From Stercorarius parasiticus (lineage: Eukaryota > Chordata > Aves > Charadriiformes > Stercorariidae), in NCBI GenBank assembly GCA_013396915.1, contig VWZL01000354.1, positions 145,223 to 209,222 of the forward strand: a stretch of DNA of 64,000 nucleotides, written 5' to 3'. The notes beneath the pieces are model-generated. The model was not told the origin of the DNA. It saw nothing but the letters and a program-made list of their open reading frames with translations, and ran no database searches. This document shows positions 1 to 14,300 of the stretch, piece after piece (the stretch's first letter is position 1; each line of letters opens with the position of its first letter). The position numbers and the translations under genes are program-made.

Positions 1-3000
1 GATTTCTTAAAGCAACAGCTTTGAGGGATACGAGCAGAAGCTACTCACCCCAAATGGCTGTTAGAGTAAACAACCCCGAGAGGTAACCCAGCTAAGATGT
101 CGGAACTGCTATCTGTTTCGCTGGCAATCAATTTAGTGGAGTGTTCAGTCAGCTCACGCATCAATCACTTCTGCGCTTAAATGGGAACGTGGGAGGAGAA
201 GGGAGAAAACTGCTGCTCAGGGCTGTTGGGCCACAGCTAAGTAAAACCATAAAAGTTTTCCTTCCGAGTAGAAAGCACTATATCCCCAAGAGAATGATGA
301 TGCAGAGATCATGCAGAAGCTGTTGGAATATGAATACCCTCCCCTGTGTCAGGATCACTCCCTGTCTCCATCTCTGGGTGGCCACAGTGACCTCATTCCC
401 TCTTAGGTACAGCTGCACCTCTGGAGTTAAGGAGATTCCCTTTGCTGTAACTACAAAAATCAAAGATGCTATCACCACCACCTTAAATTCAAGAAAAACC
501 CATAAAACATGCTCATCTACAGTCACTGTAATCTTTTCTCCCTGTCTTGCACTGGCCAGAGGAAGACTACGAACAGCAGCCCTGGATCTGCTCCTGTATT
601 AGCTCTTTTTTGAAGTCCCACAGCTTTGACACCTGCAATCATTGGCAAGCATCAGCCAGCAAAAGTAAGAGATGTTGCTGGCAGCGAGTTAAAACAGCAA
701 TAGGTAGCTCCTTCCCCCCAAAAAAATCTTTTCTTCTCTGCTTAATCCAGTGCCGTGGCAGCAGCAAATACTGCACTGTCATACTGGGTCTGGAGCACGC
801 CTTAGAGCATTAGCTCCCCTCCTCTCCGCAAGGCTGGCAGGATGATTATCCAGCATTAGCAACACGCTCTGTCTCTTCAGAAGGAGAGCTGTCATACCCA
901 GCACACCGTCTCTGTTTCCGTGCTGCACACTCATCCTCGCCCGTCAGAGGGATGCAGAAAGAGGAGCCGGAGCGTTCAGGAGTCCGATTCAAGCCAGTTG
1001 CGGTGAAGAGGATAGGAGGAAAATCCAGGCAAATGCTTTCAATCAATGCGGTTATATTCATACGCAAACAGTGTGGAGCAAAAAGTCAGACGGGCCGAGT
1101 GTATTATTATGCCACTGGTCTACCTGGCAGGGTATTTGGGCTTTGCGGCAAAGGGTTAACTTTCATGGACTAAGAGAACGTGAATTATCCAGAGTCAAAG
1201 CAAAAACTAGGACTGGGAAGTGACCAGTAACATCTAACACCATCATCACAGAAAGCCATCCTCTTGCAGGGGAAAAAAAAAAAAGCCACCAACTCACTCA
1301 GACTGGGAGTCACCAGCTTATTACAGAGCTCAAAGGAGACCTAAGTTTCAACACAGCTTTTTTCTGGGGATAAATTTGCAGCAAACAAGAGGCAGGATGG
1401 AAAGGCACTGAGTGGGAAACACCTCTGACAGCACCGATTGAGGAGCACTGCTTTTTGGGATCAGGCGGATGGGGGGAGGCGGGGGTGGGGGGAGTGGAAG
1501 GAAAGAGAAACACAAATCCTGGAAAATTAAAAGAGTGCTGGTCCCAAGCTGGGGAAGCCCAGCCAAGCAGAGAGGATTAGCACCAACACTGGCAGCGCTG
1601 TTCCTGCCATCCACACCCCACACCCCAATTAGCAGTATCATTTGTCAGGATGAATGGGGAACTTACACTCCATTCGGCAATTTGACAGAGTGTCACTGAA
1701 CTACCTCACATCCGTATTTATCCAAGAGGCAAGAGCAGGAACCAGTTTTAATTAGAGCCTTTTTAACAAAGAACCGAGGGTATTACCCATGCTCTCACCA
1801 TCAAGCGGTAATTGAGATGTAATCGTTTAAACAAAGCGCAACAAGTGTCCATTTACCCAAAGCCATTGTTAAATATCTACTAGGAGATTATTTTCCAAAT
1901 TATAATGTGCCATGAATATGCAAACCACTTTCCATCTTTAGCATTAAAAAGAATAATCACCTTTTTTAAAAAAAACCACCCAAAACCACAAGTGGAAGCC
2001 AAACAGCTATTTTGCAGCAGAATTTGAGGAGTGTTTTAAACATGCCAATGCTAATTTAAAAGGAGGGGGGGAAAGGAGTGATGGCTCCACTTCTGGGCCA
2101 TTAAACTCTGCCTGGAAAGCCCTCTTTTGTACAGCATTAGTGTGTGCTGTAAGTCTGTAATTATGCAGAGAACGTGTTAATTTTTAATTCAGAATGCTAA
2201 CCCCTTTTTTATATACAAGCCCTGAATGTCAATCCCTCTCGCCAATGACTGCAAGCACCGACATGACCAAATTCAGCTCTCGGTGGTAAGAGCACACTCT
2301 CCCTGGGAGGTTAGGCACTGCGCCTTGGAAAGCATCTCAGCTCCGTAGGAAAATAGCTCTTTTCTAAAACTGTCACCTCAGCATCGTGGCAGGGAAAATC
2401 CTCTCAGTCCCACAGCCTATTAAACCAGAACCGTATGGTCACTGATATTCGCACCTTCGGTTCAGCATTCGTCTGTCTAGCTACTGAATTTCTTAGCACA
2501 GTTTCACAAGCCGAATTCCTACGTCCTTCACATTCCCAAACAGAGGGAATGGCAGGATGAGGAAGTTAACCTAATGCTGCCTAGAGTTAATGACTGCAAA
2601 CAATAAGCCCATCTTTCATCTCTTCCAACTCCTCCTGATGCCTGCAATCCACGGAGGGACCTGACTTAAGAGCAGGCTTTGACACAGTCCAGCAATGAAT
2701 TATTAACTCCAGCGGAAGCCGCAAAGCATCAGCTAGTAACAATCATGATCCTTCTACGATGATTAACCAGAATGCAATTATCAATGCCCCCACTTCTGGC
2801 AAAATGTCTCTGAATTCTCCACCACATGAGGCCCAAAAGGCACCATACAGGCACACACACTCACACATACAAAACCAGAAACAATTCTGTGCTTTTAGCT
2901 TTGTTTTGTCAGGGTTATATCATCAATTGCGGATGGTCTGAGAAGAGAAAGCTCTGCCTTTCCACCTGCATTACAGCAATTATGCATGGACTTGCATCAC

Positions 3001-5174
3001 TAGAAGAAGTGTGATGTGCAGAGTCAAGCCCATGTTCTTAATTTCCACAGCAATTCAATCCACGCAGCCACAGAAACCTGCCAGCAGTTTCAGAACCATC
3101 CTTTCCCACATTACATCATGTGGCAGAGGCTGTTTCCAGCCCAGGGCCCAAGTGGGCACATTCATGGAACCAGCTGTGGCTCCCAGTCTGCTCGCCAACA
3201 GTGGAGAGAAGATAGATGTATTCAGCCCTTATTACGATTGAGTGCTGCCCAAAAGGGTGTCCCCGGCCTCCCTCCAAAATGCAGGCAGATCCTGCAAGTT
3301 GGATATAACCTGTGGGCCCCCAGCAGCATCCCAACACGCAGGAAGAACAACTTGCTCAGCTCTCTGCCAAAGGGATCCAGACAGCCCCCAAGTGGCAATA
3401 GACACTAGTGATGGTCCTAAGACGACCTGCTGCATCCTAAGACGCACAGGGACGTTTGCTTGGGATGGGATAACATGCAGTTTCACAATTAGCAGCGAAG
3501 ATGCAGGGTGAAGACAGTCTTTTAGGTTTTCCTTAGCAAAGGAGCTAAATTTGTGCTTTTCCTTTAATTACAGCTGCCAGTTCTGAAGATAGTGGCACCA
3601 GAACTACTGGCCTGTGTGTGAAATGAACACCCACAAGCACAATGGTTAAAATTAACCCCAGCAGTGCATGCCTGCTTCATCAAACCATCCTTGTATGTTT
3701 CATAGTGAAAGTACAACTGAAATCAGTATTGGCATCTCAGCAGGCTTAATCAGAAGACAGGTCTACTCTATTCAGGTCTTTATACTGTGCTTATTACATT
3801 AATATCCAAGTGCCTTCCAGTCCTGCATTAAGTGGCATGACTAACATCTGTCACATGTTGTTTGTTCTCTTCTCCCTTTCCTGGGGGAGTGGAAACATGG
3901 CGTTCAAGGGGATCACGGCACAGCCAACAACTGGGGAGGGAGATTCCTCCAGCCTTGGCTCAGTCTCCTCATGCAGAGCATGTGCGGGCCATGCCTGCTT
4001 GGTTAATGGCTTCATATTATCATCATCAACATAATGATTAAGAAGCTGTACATATTAAAAAGTGGGTTAGCACCAAGTCTCCTCCCAGTAACATTTCTAT
4101 GCAGGATTGACAGAATTGGAAGACAAACAAAAATCTGTCCTTTGCAGACCAAATCAAATCATTTGGAGTTTTATCACTTCATTTCTCTGCCTGACTCTCC
4201 TCCCCTTGTCATCTTACACTAGACAATACTGAGGATACAACTTCCAGCAGAGGAAATTAAAGCGTTCGTTTCTTGGGTTTGACTAAAAAGGAAGACAAAG
4301 CCATGAGCAGCTTATCCTGCCCTTAAATGCCTGCCAAAACGCACCATATCTTAAAGCTACAGAGGTTTCACCTGGAGTATCAAAACTAGAAGACTGAAGT
4401 CAGTGATTTTATTTCCTTGGTCCTCACACGCCTTTCACCTTTCCCAATAATCCTCCATCTGGACATCTCCGTGCTTTTTAATGTTGAAAAGTACTTACAT
4501 CACCTTGCTTCTGAGTTATCACCCCATAATTCTTGGCAAAGAGAGTTGCGAGTATTGAGATAGCTAGAGAATGGGAAGGACTAGAAGGAAAAGAACCAGG
4601 AGGGATCAAAGCTAAGAGCTCTATCAAGATGATGAGCACACAACACTACGCATCTTAAGGTCAGTTAGCTGTGATTAGACAGACACTTCTAGTAGTCGCA
4701 AAGGAGGAAGGTCAAACTCAAGAACATAAACTTGGTAGAGATTTGGAAGCAACAAGCTGCAGGGGAGGAGACCCTCACCACCACCTTCTCCCTATTTGTC
4801 CATCCAAAGCCTCCAAAACTGAAGGTAATATAAACCCACCAAAATCCGAGTTACAAACTATTAGATTAGAAGAGAAGCAAGGACTCATTCAAGGCGAGTG
4901 AGGGGAATACACATAGTTTTCATTTAATGCAGTGTGCATAGCCATACAAAATGAGGATTAGTCTTTCACAAAAAAAGAACAACCTTTTCAAGTGTATAGA
5001 TAAAGAGACTCTCAGGAAGGGACAGAGGCTGACTCAGAAAACTATTAAAAGGACAAAGTGACTTTCAAATAGAGGTCACTAGTTCAAACATGAACTAAAT
5101 CAGTAGTGGCCAAGACTAAAGGATCTAAAGACTGATTAGTAGTTTAAACAAAAACGTGTTATTAATCTCCCTTC

Positions 5175-5354
5175 AGCTCCTGCTACATGAGTGCCCATAT
5201 TGCAAGTTCACTGCAGAAAGTGACACAGATCCTACTTTCTGTCCCGGCCGTGCAGGAATGGCCAGGGCTTCAGCGAGTACCCAGAGATCAAGCACCTGTC
5301 CCCACAGTCACTGCAGAAGCACAAAAGGCTGCACTGCTCCATCTGCTCAAAATG
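5175..5354 (+). pseudogene. Possible decayed zinc-finger exon
   Basis: An acceptor-like CTTCAG ends at 5175 and a strong donor-like GGGTAAGTG follows at about 5354. Between them one frame reads LLHECPYCKFTAESDTDPTF. A second frame, shifted at about 5248, reads GFSEYPEIKHLSPQSLQKHK and ends in CSICSKW. Two C-x2-C pairs and a KHKRLH stretch resemble C2H2 zinc-finger protein. No single frame crosses the segment as a finger domain. It lies inside a NUP93 intron on the opposite strand. It may be a retrocopy fragment or dead exon, or chance. Parent gene not recognised. Confidence 0.25.
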
Positions 5355-8300
5355 GGTAAGTGATTTCTTTCTGTAATGACTCTTTACCTTCATGTGCTCC
5401 CCTGGTTGTTGCTGGCTACATGTAATCAGCTAATATACTTAAAGATATCTGCTTAGCGTCTATAAGCAAGCGTAAAGATCACATCGCAGGTTTGAGGGCA
5501 TTATTCTGTCAAGTGAATTTTCCTGTAAAATTACTTTGCCAATTCATTAACGTCATATACAACTTACATGTTCACGAAAAATAGACCCACCAAATATCAT
5601 TTATCCCTTTCCCCAGCACTGATCAGAAGAGGCTCCTATTACCACTGGAGATCTTGCAACACTGCAGGCTCAGACATGTACATTACAAGATGCCTTACTG
5701 TGAAGATCCTTCCAGAAGAAGCCCAAAGAGGGCAGACAGGATTCCAAACCACACATTTCCCTAATAAAAAGTAGTAGACACGCAACGTTTAGCACTCAGG
5801 AGGTAGATCCAGTAACGCAGCTGCTTTAACTTTGGTCATCGAGCAAAAACTGAAGTGTCTCCCATCCGTCTTCCCAGGGAATTGTAGCTCTACTACAGCA
5901 CGTGCTGTATAACATAGGCACCCCCGGTGAAGCAATTGCCTTCTCACTATTATTGGGCACAATTACACAGGCTACAGATGTATTTACTCAAGAGTTTGGG
6001 TCAAGCCACTCTCCGTATACTATTCATTAAGCAAGCACTTCCTTGTGGACCAGCAGTTTCAGTAGCATGGTGTTTGATAAAACAAATCAAGACACACTTC
6101 TACGTAAAAATATTAGTTGCTAACCAATTATGATGTAACCTATTATTCATCTACTATTACTGAACTAGAGTCTTGCAACATTAATTGCTGCGTATAGTTA
6201 TTGGAAGTAAGTACATGCTGGAAGCAAAGATAAAGAATGCTTGATTTCCTTGTTTAAAGAAAACTTTAATAATATTTGCTCCAACCGAGATCTTCCAGCT
6301 GAAGTTTAATACTACCCAAAATGCACTTTCCCTAGGGTCCTCCATTATCAGCAAGGGCCTTTCTTGAAAGTCCACATATTCTTTCAACAGATTCTCTTTG
6401 CTATCTAATTTGAGAGCCTTAGGTGTTAAGTGTTCGAGGAATGCAATCAAATCCTGCCCCTTCCAGGCCTACTGGGACACCTATTAACTCACCTTCCTGT
6501 AGAGAGAGAGTTTATCATCTCATGCAATTGCTAGTATCTAAAAAAGTGGAACAGGGCAACTTAAATTGGCATTGCAATTATTTAAAGTCTATAAATAGTT
6601 GTTGCCACAGTGTAAATTAAATCACTAGACAGTAACGTCCTCTCTTTTCTACCTTGTAAAGCTAAACTCTGATTAAATCAGGTAAGCAGAGCCCATGCTA
6701 TACAAGAGTCCACGGAAAGTGAACACAAGTCCTTAGAAATTGTGTTGTACTCCACACAAAAATGAGCTGAAAATCTGAAGTAGCTTGTTAGGCTCTCTCA
6801 TTCTCACTTAGTACGAAAGAGAAGAGACTTGTTTCCAAATTGCTTCATCATCTGTCATCCAAACTCAAAATATTTAGAAGTCACCATAAAATTCCACAGA
6901 CCAACCACAGTAATTGAATGGATATGAACAGCATAGGGAAAAAAAATAATATCTGGAAGTTCTTCCTCCAGCATCTTTGTATGTTTTGGAAAGACAGATG
7001 AGCAATGACAATGGCTGCCTTAGCAGAGAATGATGACATCTGGCAGACAACTGAAAGAGGGGAATGGAGAAGGTCAGATGGGTGGGGAAACAAACACTAA
7101 CCCCAAAATATTCCATGGCAGAAAAAAAGTCAGTTTTAACACAACTACCAACACAAGCTTCATTTGGGTAGTTGTACCACTCACACTGGTATTTGCTTCC
7201 GAGATGGAGCAACTGCTACTACTTCCCAGTAAGAGAAAACCATCTATTTTTTTGGCAAAAGTATCATGTTAATTTCTTTTAAAAACGTAGACTAACAGGC
7301 AATAACCTTACAAAATCTTATTATTTAATGGAGAGCTGAAATAACAGGAACAGGAAAGCAGCAAGTCTTGGCTACAAGTCTGAGAAAGATAAAATAACAC
7401 TCAGGACAGCAGCCAGAAGGCAAACTCTTGATCCTCAACTTCTGTCAAGTGTTTCCCCTCACATTTGGTAGAGCAGAAAGCTGTTTCAGTCTCCCTTAAT
7501 TTCCAGTATTCATTTCTAGCTTTAATGAAGTATTTAGGCTTTGTATAATTATCATTCTTCATGGCAGGTTGTAACAAACAGCAATACTACCTGATAGAAC
7601 CAGAGAGCCCAAACAATGTCAATTTCCACCAAAAGTGTGTTCATGTCACCACCCAAAACCAGAGATATGCATAGAACAAAGCAAGCTTAATCCTCTTTGT
7701 TTTGTGAAAGTGTTTCTATAAAGGAGAAAGAGAAGGGGAAAGAGAAACGGCAGACAGAAAACTTCAGATGTACCTGAAGGAGCGCTGGGCACCTGTTGCT
7801 GCGAGCAGTTGGAAAGGAAAGGTGTGGGGCAACTGCTGGCCAACATCAATGGCAAATGATTCATAGCAATTAAAACTTCCACCCCTGTCTACTTTACCAA
7901 TACAAAAAAGAGCCACCGCCACAATCAGGACAGCTGCTTTGCACAAATATCGATCCTGTATGAGATCAACAGCATCAGGCCTTCCATTCCCATCTCTTCA
8001 AAACCTGATGCAGTCTTTTCTACAAGCCAGAAAGCCATCCAGTTTGCGGCGTGGCCCTGAGACTGGAGCGGAGGGGACCAAGTGGAACACGTACTGTTAA
8101 ACAATACAGAGAAGCACCCCTGGGAACTGAGCGCAGATTAGGGATGGTGCTGCAGGGGAGAGCGAGCAAGCCCTACCTCACATCTGAGAAGAATTACAAG
8201 ATGACAACGGGCAGGTTTTTATGGGCATTGCTACTAACATGCAACACACTCGTTAAGCAATACAAGCAAAACTTTCCTTTAGAAAAAGCAACGACTGTTT

Positions 8301-11300
8301 TAAAGTAATAAATTAATGAGTCAGTAATATTACTGTGCAGCCCTGAATGACTATCAGCTGCTGAGCAAGCACTGGGCATCTCAAAGATAGAAGGTGGAAA
8401 ATGTTAAGAGGCACAAACCTCAGAACATCAGGATTCCTGCCTGTTGCCTCCTGTCTTCTTTTCAGTGTCTCTTGCCTCAGAGGTTCATTTCAGTATGTAA
8501 AGGTTAAATACAAGAAAACAAGGAAACTCAAGACTTACCTATTTTTTTTTTTTTAATCCAAACCACATTAGTACTTTTGGATAGCCAAATTATATTATAA
8601 AATGCAGGATTTCAACATTCTGGCACCAAGCCCACATTTTAATGGACATTCAAACACTAAGGAAATGGTTGTGCATTAAGTCTACCAATAAGTCAACAAT
8701 CAATACTTCAGTATTACAGTAAAAATTCAATGCACCCTTTATAACTGCTTCTAGCCTCATCCTTCTTTGTCAAGCTCAGCTCTAAATAAAAAAAAAAATA
8801 AAGAAAGTCTTGAAGCAAGAAATGAAGTATGTATTATTTTCACAGCCACCAAACATTTTTCTTGAAGTCTAGACCTAATTGGTCCTCTGGACTGCACAGA
8901 TTTTTTTCAGCTGTGTACTGACAGGGCAGAAAAGTCAGGAATAAAAAGGACAGAAGTTCAGACACAGAATTAATCAAGCAGGTCAATAGGTAAGAGCAGC
9001 AAAATAAAGAAACCTCAAACAGCTAAGCCCCAAGCAACTGCAGTTAGGAGCCTGGTTCCAACTTCATCTCCAAAAAGCATCTCAGTCAGAAGAAAACAAA
9101 AAAGAATTGCATCAAAGCATACTAACATTTGGGTTTTAATCCAATTCATAGATTTTAATTGCCTGCACAGCATCAGTCCTGTATGTCCCCTCTCAACACA
9201 TTCTATCAGTTTGATCAAATGAAGCCAAAGGCAAGCTCTGCAGAGGATGAGACTCGGACACCCTCTGGAAAGTGCGAGCATCAGGCAGTGTTGCTCTGCA
9301 ATAGAACAAATGCTTTAAAATTTAGTTAACTCCAGCTTCCCATTCTAAGCCATGGCCATAATGCTGAGCCACTGCTGTATTTCTGAACAGTGGAAAAAAC
9401 CCACAGTTTATGGACACTTGGAGCAACTGTGTATGTCTGCAGAAAGGTTCGGGGTAAGCCTGTTTTTCGGGAAGAAGTGGTGGCAGCCATTGATCCAATC
9501 CTGTGAAACCTGAATGTAAAAACAGGACGACAAAAACAATCAAATTGATCATTTTTATCTCCACAGCCTAGTAAGCCCAGTACCGAAATGGAACTTCATC
9601 ATGGAACGGTTAAGCCAGAGTAATAGCTTGGGTAAACAAGCCAACCGAATTCTCCATTTTCTTCTCAGAGTCTGCAAATACACAAAGGGAAACAGAGAAT
9701 GATTGTTTCAGCAATCCCTCCACAGATCCCTTACATTTATTTGCTAAAACTATCTTGCATCCCTGGGGTTTCAGTTATAAACAAGTGCGTGGCAAGGCTG
9801 GGAATTTGGAAAGACTTTTTGCTCCTGTTTTGAAGCTGGGGCATCTGCACCTTGAGGTTGAGCTCTGCCAAAGGACCCAAGGCTGCAAGCCCAGCAGCCA
9901 AGGAACAGGAATACACGAATCTTCATAGACCATAGAGCAGCTCACGCATGCATGATCCAAGCTCGGCAGCTGGGTACGTGTCCAGCAATAGGCTGGACCA
10001 GACCTCCGATCATTAGGTTTTGCTACTTCCGTCTCACTCTCTCTACAACCAGGCACATCGTAAATAATCCATCTCAAGCGACAGTCGCCACACTACAAAA
10101 GACTGCTGCATAAAATGATTATATTGGGTAGCAGGCACTAGCTGTATTGACTCAGGTTTTAGCCTACGACTCTAATCAACTGCCAGTTTAATCAAAGGGG
10201 TTTTGCATGGCCACAGTTGCAGCTCACAGCAGCAGCTAACAACAGTTTTAGCATACTTGCAGCTCAAGGAAGCTGAAGACCTCTAGCCAGACTGGTGACA
10301 GCCACTGCAGGTGTCTTCACAATAAAAAGGGTGGTTTCAGCAGAGCTGCTAGTTGATGGTGTTTGCAGCACAGATTCAGTTTCTGGTTTCAGGTGGGGAA
10401 AGGAGCTCTGCTGACAGTCACTGTACCACAGGGGCAGCCAGGGGCTGTGATTCTCAGTACCGCCAAACCCCAAACAACCGTATTTTTCACAAGGGCTGGT
10501 ATCCAAGGGAGGGAAGGTAGAGGCCAGTGAAATGCTGTTGAATACTGATCAGAACTGTGAACAGTAAAGAGGTCGGAGGAAATAGTAAAAAGGAAAACAT
10601 CCTTACAAGCTTCCACTACAGAATCTCACAACCCTGTGAGAGCCAGTGGTAAATGCAACTTTTATTTCTCAGGTGAAAAAATTGATTCATGGGAAGGTAT
10701 TTCTTGAACTCAAAGTCAAGCATGAAAATCATGACAAGAATTGGACCAAAATCCAGCTTTCCCGATTTCCTGCGCTGAAAAACAGCTGCCACAGAAGGCT
10801 CTTTTCTAAGTAAATATACCCATCATGGGGTGCCAGTCAGGCAAGGATCCAAAAATTCAAGGGTCAGACACTATTCAATATTTGAATCAGTGCAATAAAA
10901 CACTGCATAAATATTTAAACTGGCACTCCTGCTCCAAAGTACTCTTGGAACATATTTCAGCTGCTTGCTTTCAAAGTTTATAACAGACATTCCCTTCTTC
11001 CTTCTGTCCTGTGGAACCTCTGAAAAAACCCCATTCCTTGCTCATCCCCAGCACATCTGACAGCACTTCGCTGCTTTCGTTTGAATGTGCTGCTTTCAGT
11101 CAGCAAGTACAAATGGATAAATCTAAAGTGCCAAAATCCTGTATCCTTGGCTCTTCAGGAGGCCTTGTTCTAAATTCCCCTCAATAAAAAAAAAAAAACC
11201 AACCCAAAAAACCCACAACCCAAACTCCAGAAGACTCCCAATTTTTTTTTTTTTTTTTTAAACTCATTTACAACCTCTGGCTTCAAAGGGTAAATGCTTA

Positions 11301-14300
11301 GGCTCCATTTTAGCTGTTCTCAGAATGTGGGCTATAAAATAACGTAAGATGCAATGGGGCATTAGACATTTCCAAACTATGGAAGACACATAATATCTTC
11401 TTAGATCTAAATATAAATATCAAGAACTCAGAGCACAGTGACAAATGCATTTTGATATTCCATGTGCAATTGAGTCTCTTAACTGTTTTAGCTTGACATA
11501 GAAAAAAATATCATGCTAGCCATTAATGTAAGTTATGATTTTGAGACTGCAGGGAAACATTTTCCTATTATTAGTCATTACCTGTGCTGCCCTGCCCAGT
11601 TCCTACTTTTAAACTCTGCAACATTCAATGAGATAGAAGTCACTGTAAAAGGAGGTAGAAGCTATGCAGATGTGCACTGCCAATACCCCGTCTGGCTGCA
11701 CACTCTAACAATTCAATCCATTGAATCGCAGTTCTGCTGGGTATTCCAGTCCTGACATCTCCACAGTTACACTCAATACCGATGAGCAGAAACCGCTCCT
11801 ATTTCAGCTTTCATTTCCCTGTGCTTCTATATCCCAGGCCTGTCAGTGCAATTGTGCTCCAAAACAGCTGGCATTTCCCTTGAAAATAAAGTTAAACTCA
11901 GTTAAAAAGATATTTCAGTAACACATTTTAAGAATCAATGAATTGGTTTTTGTGATAAGCACATCTAACTAGTGACCACAGGAATTCAACATAGCATCTG
12001 ACATCTGCAGAGTTTTACTTCTATTGGTAGCAATAGCTTGTTCAGCAGATGCTCCTAGTAGCACCTATGCAAGTCCTCCGAGAAATCAATAGTAAAACCA
12101 AACCAAACGCAAAAAACCAGGAATGAAAGACCACTCTTCCTTAACAGTTTTAGTTTTGCTGGGCTATCAGAAGTAACAAGCAACTATATCTTTGGTATTA
12201 ATGCAAAGGAAGCTCTGATGCTCCCGCATGTAAGATTACCCTGTCAGAATGTACCATGGTGTATCAAAAGGCACCGCTTTCATACAAACACTCTGAAGGG
12301 CAGTGCTGCACTTGATTCATTTATGCTCACGATGGCCCTGGAAAAGAAAGAGAGTCCGAAGGAATCAGCTGACAGATTGCCAGCCAGAGTAAACACGACT
12401 TAGACTGTGCCCATCAAGGAAAGCTAGATGTATTAATACACTGCACTGCTTTCACAAATAGTACTAGAAAGGTTAATACTTCATCCTTTCCAATCTGGCA
12501 CTTTTCAGTGCCATCAGCCTTACTCCAAGCAGCATTACTGTGTGGCCACGAGGAGGCCTCTCTGGAGGAAGAGGTTGCCACTCCTGGTGCTGTTATGGTG
12601 TCACTCCCAATTTGTTTTGAGAGCTCCAAGTTCATTTTTTAAGATAATTAGTCAATACTACACAGCAAGACCAAAGATGGTGTTTTAACTGTAGCAAAGT
12701 TGAGGAAAAAATGGAGTAAAATAGATCAATAAGCTCAGGAGTTAACGTTTAAACTCTGAGGTCCTACCTACCCTGCCCAAGAACAAAAGCATCCACAAAT
12801 TCACACATTTAACTTCCTCAGCTTCCCAAGGAAGTGCATTAATGACACATTCAGCTTACAAAAATAAATTGCAATACTTGCTGAAAAATAAATTGTGAAA
12901 GAAACAAAAAGCCCTTTTCTTTAGTCACATGTGACAGCGATTCAATTTCACTGTCTACTGCATGCATTTTATATAAGGCAGATAGGTACAGGATACTGGC
13001 CATGATAGTTTTCCATTTATCATTCTGGAACTTCAGTTAGAGAAAGGATGAAATCAAGCAAGCTATTGCCTTTGACACTAGAACAAGAGCCTCACTAATG
13101 CAAAAGCACAGCCTTCAGTGGCATATACAACCAGATCATAACTCCTGCACTAGACGCTGTGCAAAAGTGAGCTTTTGCCTGTTTAACTTAAAGTCAACTA
13201 GTCAGCATATAAAATAGTGCCAGTAAAAAACATTTCCATTGCAAGTGGTGGCCACCCTCCTCCTGCTTCAGCATTTGACCCCTTCTAATTTCAAAGTTTC
13301 CATGGTAAGGTTCATACAAAGTTTCAGAGGAAAATTCTGTTTCAAGAAATCAGTTAAACACTTGCTCCTACAAACCGAGATACATGTGGCCATGGACCAG
13401 ACAAAGAACATCTTCTGCACAGAATATTCACATAAAGGGTATGGGCTTTAGAAAAGCAGGGGAAAAGCTGACACCATCTTCCTCGGTGTGAGATGGCCAT
13501 AACCATCCAGCACACCTGCAACAAGACAAACACTGGATTTGCATCTCCCAGGACCATCTTTCCTGTAGATGACAACAGCCCAGGGTGCTGAAGGCAAAAG
13601 GATCCACCTCACAGGCCTGCATAAAATCAATGGATTTAGAAACTCCTCCGAGATGGCAAGATGAACCTTCTCTGGATCCACAGGGGCACTTCCCACATGC
13701 AACATGTTCTGCTGAGCTGTCTCTGCAACAACGTTAAATCTTTGAATTGCGCTTCCCACCTTCCTCTCAGAATATGCGGTTTCAAGCAATGTTTGTTGCC
13801 AGGATGCATTGCTAATACATAATATATTGGCTGGAAATTAGTATTTCATCTCAAAGAGAGAAAGTGTTACAGGCACTTTTTAAGAGGCAATGAATGCAGA
13901 AGAGTTCGAGAAAGAAATCTTCTGAGACAAACTGAGCAAACCTATAACCAAGAAAAGATAGATCTATTGAGACAAACTAAATCCTGCCCTTTAAGACAGA
14001 CTGCACATCAATCCCCTGACGCTCATTTTGCTGCTGGAAGGAGATCTGTTCTGCTATTCTACTGCAAAAGGACATTATTTCTCCACAAAGCTTAGCTTTG
14101 GGTATTTATTATAGGGATAACTTCTGACTGAGAAGCAAGACTTCCTTCTTTTTTCCTGGTGATGCTTTGCAAAAGGCATGCCATTTCTGGCGTTCCTGGA
14201 GAGGGATGGACTCACATGTAATGTTTCACCAACAAATCCAGCACCCCAATTGTCAGCAAGAACCATCAAAACAAGCCCCAGATTCTTTTCACAAAGAGGA

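Noticed and set aside
6181..6450. Minus-strand 89-codon frame with protein-like composition
   Set aside because: Does not match the expected next NUP93 residues, and no supporting splice sites were found.
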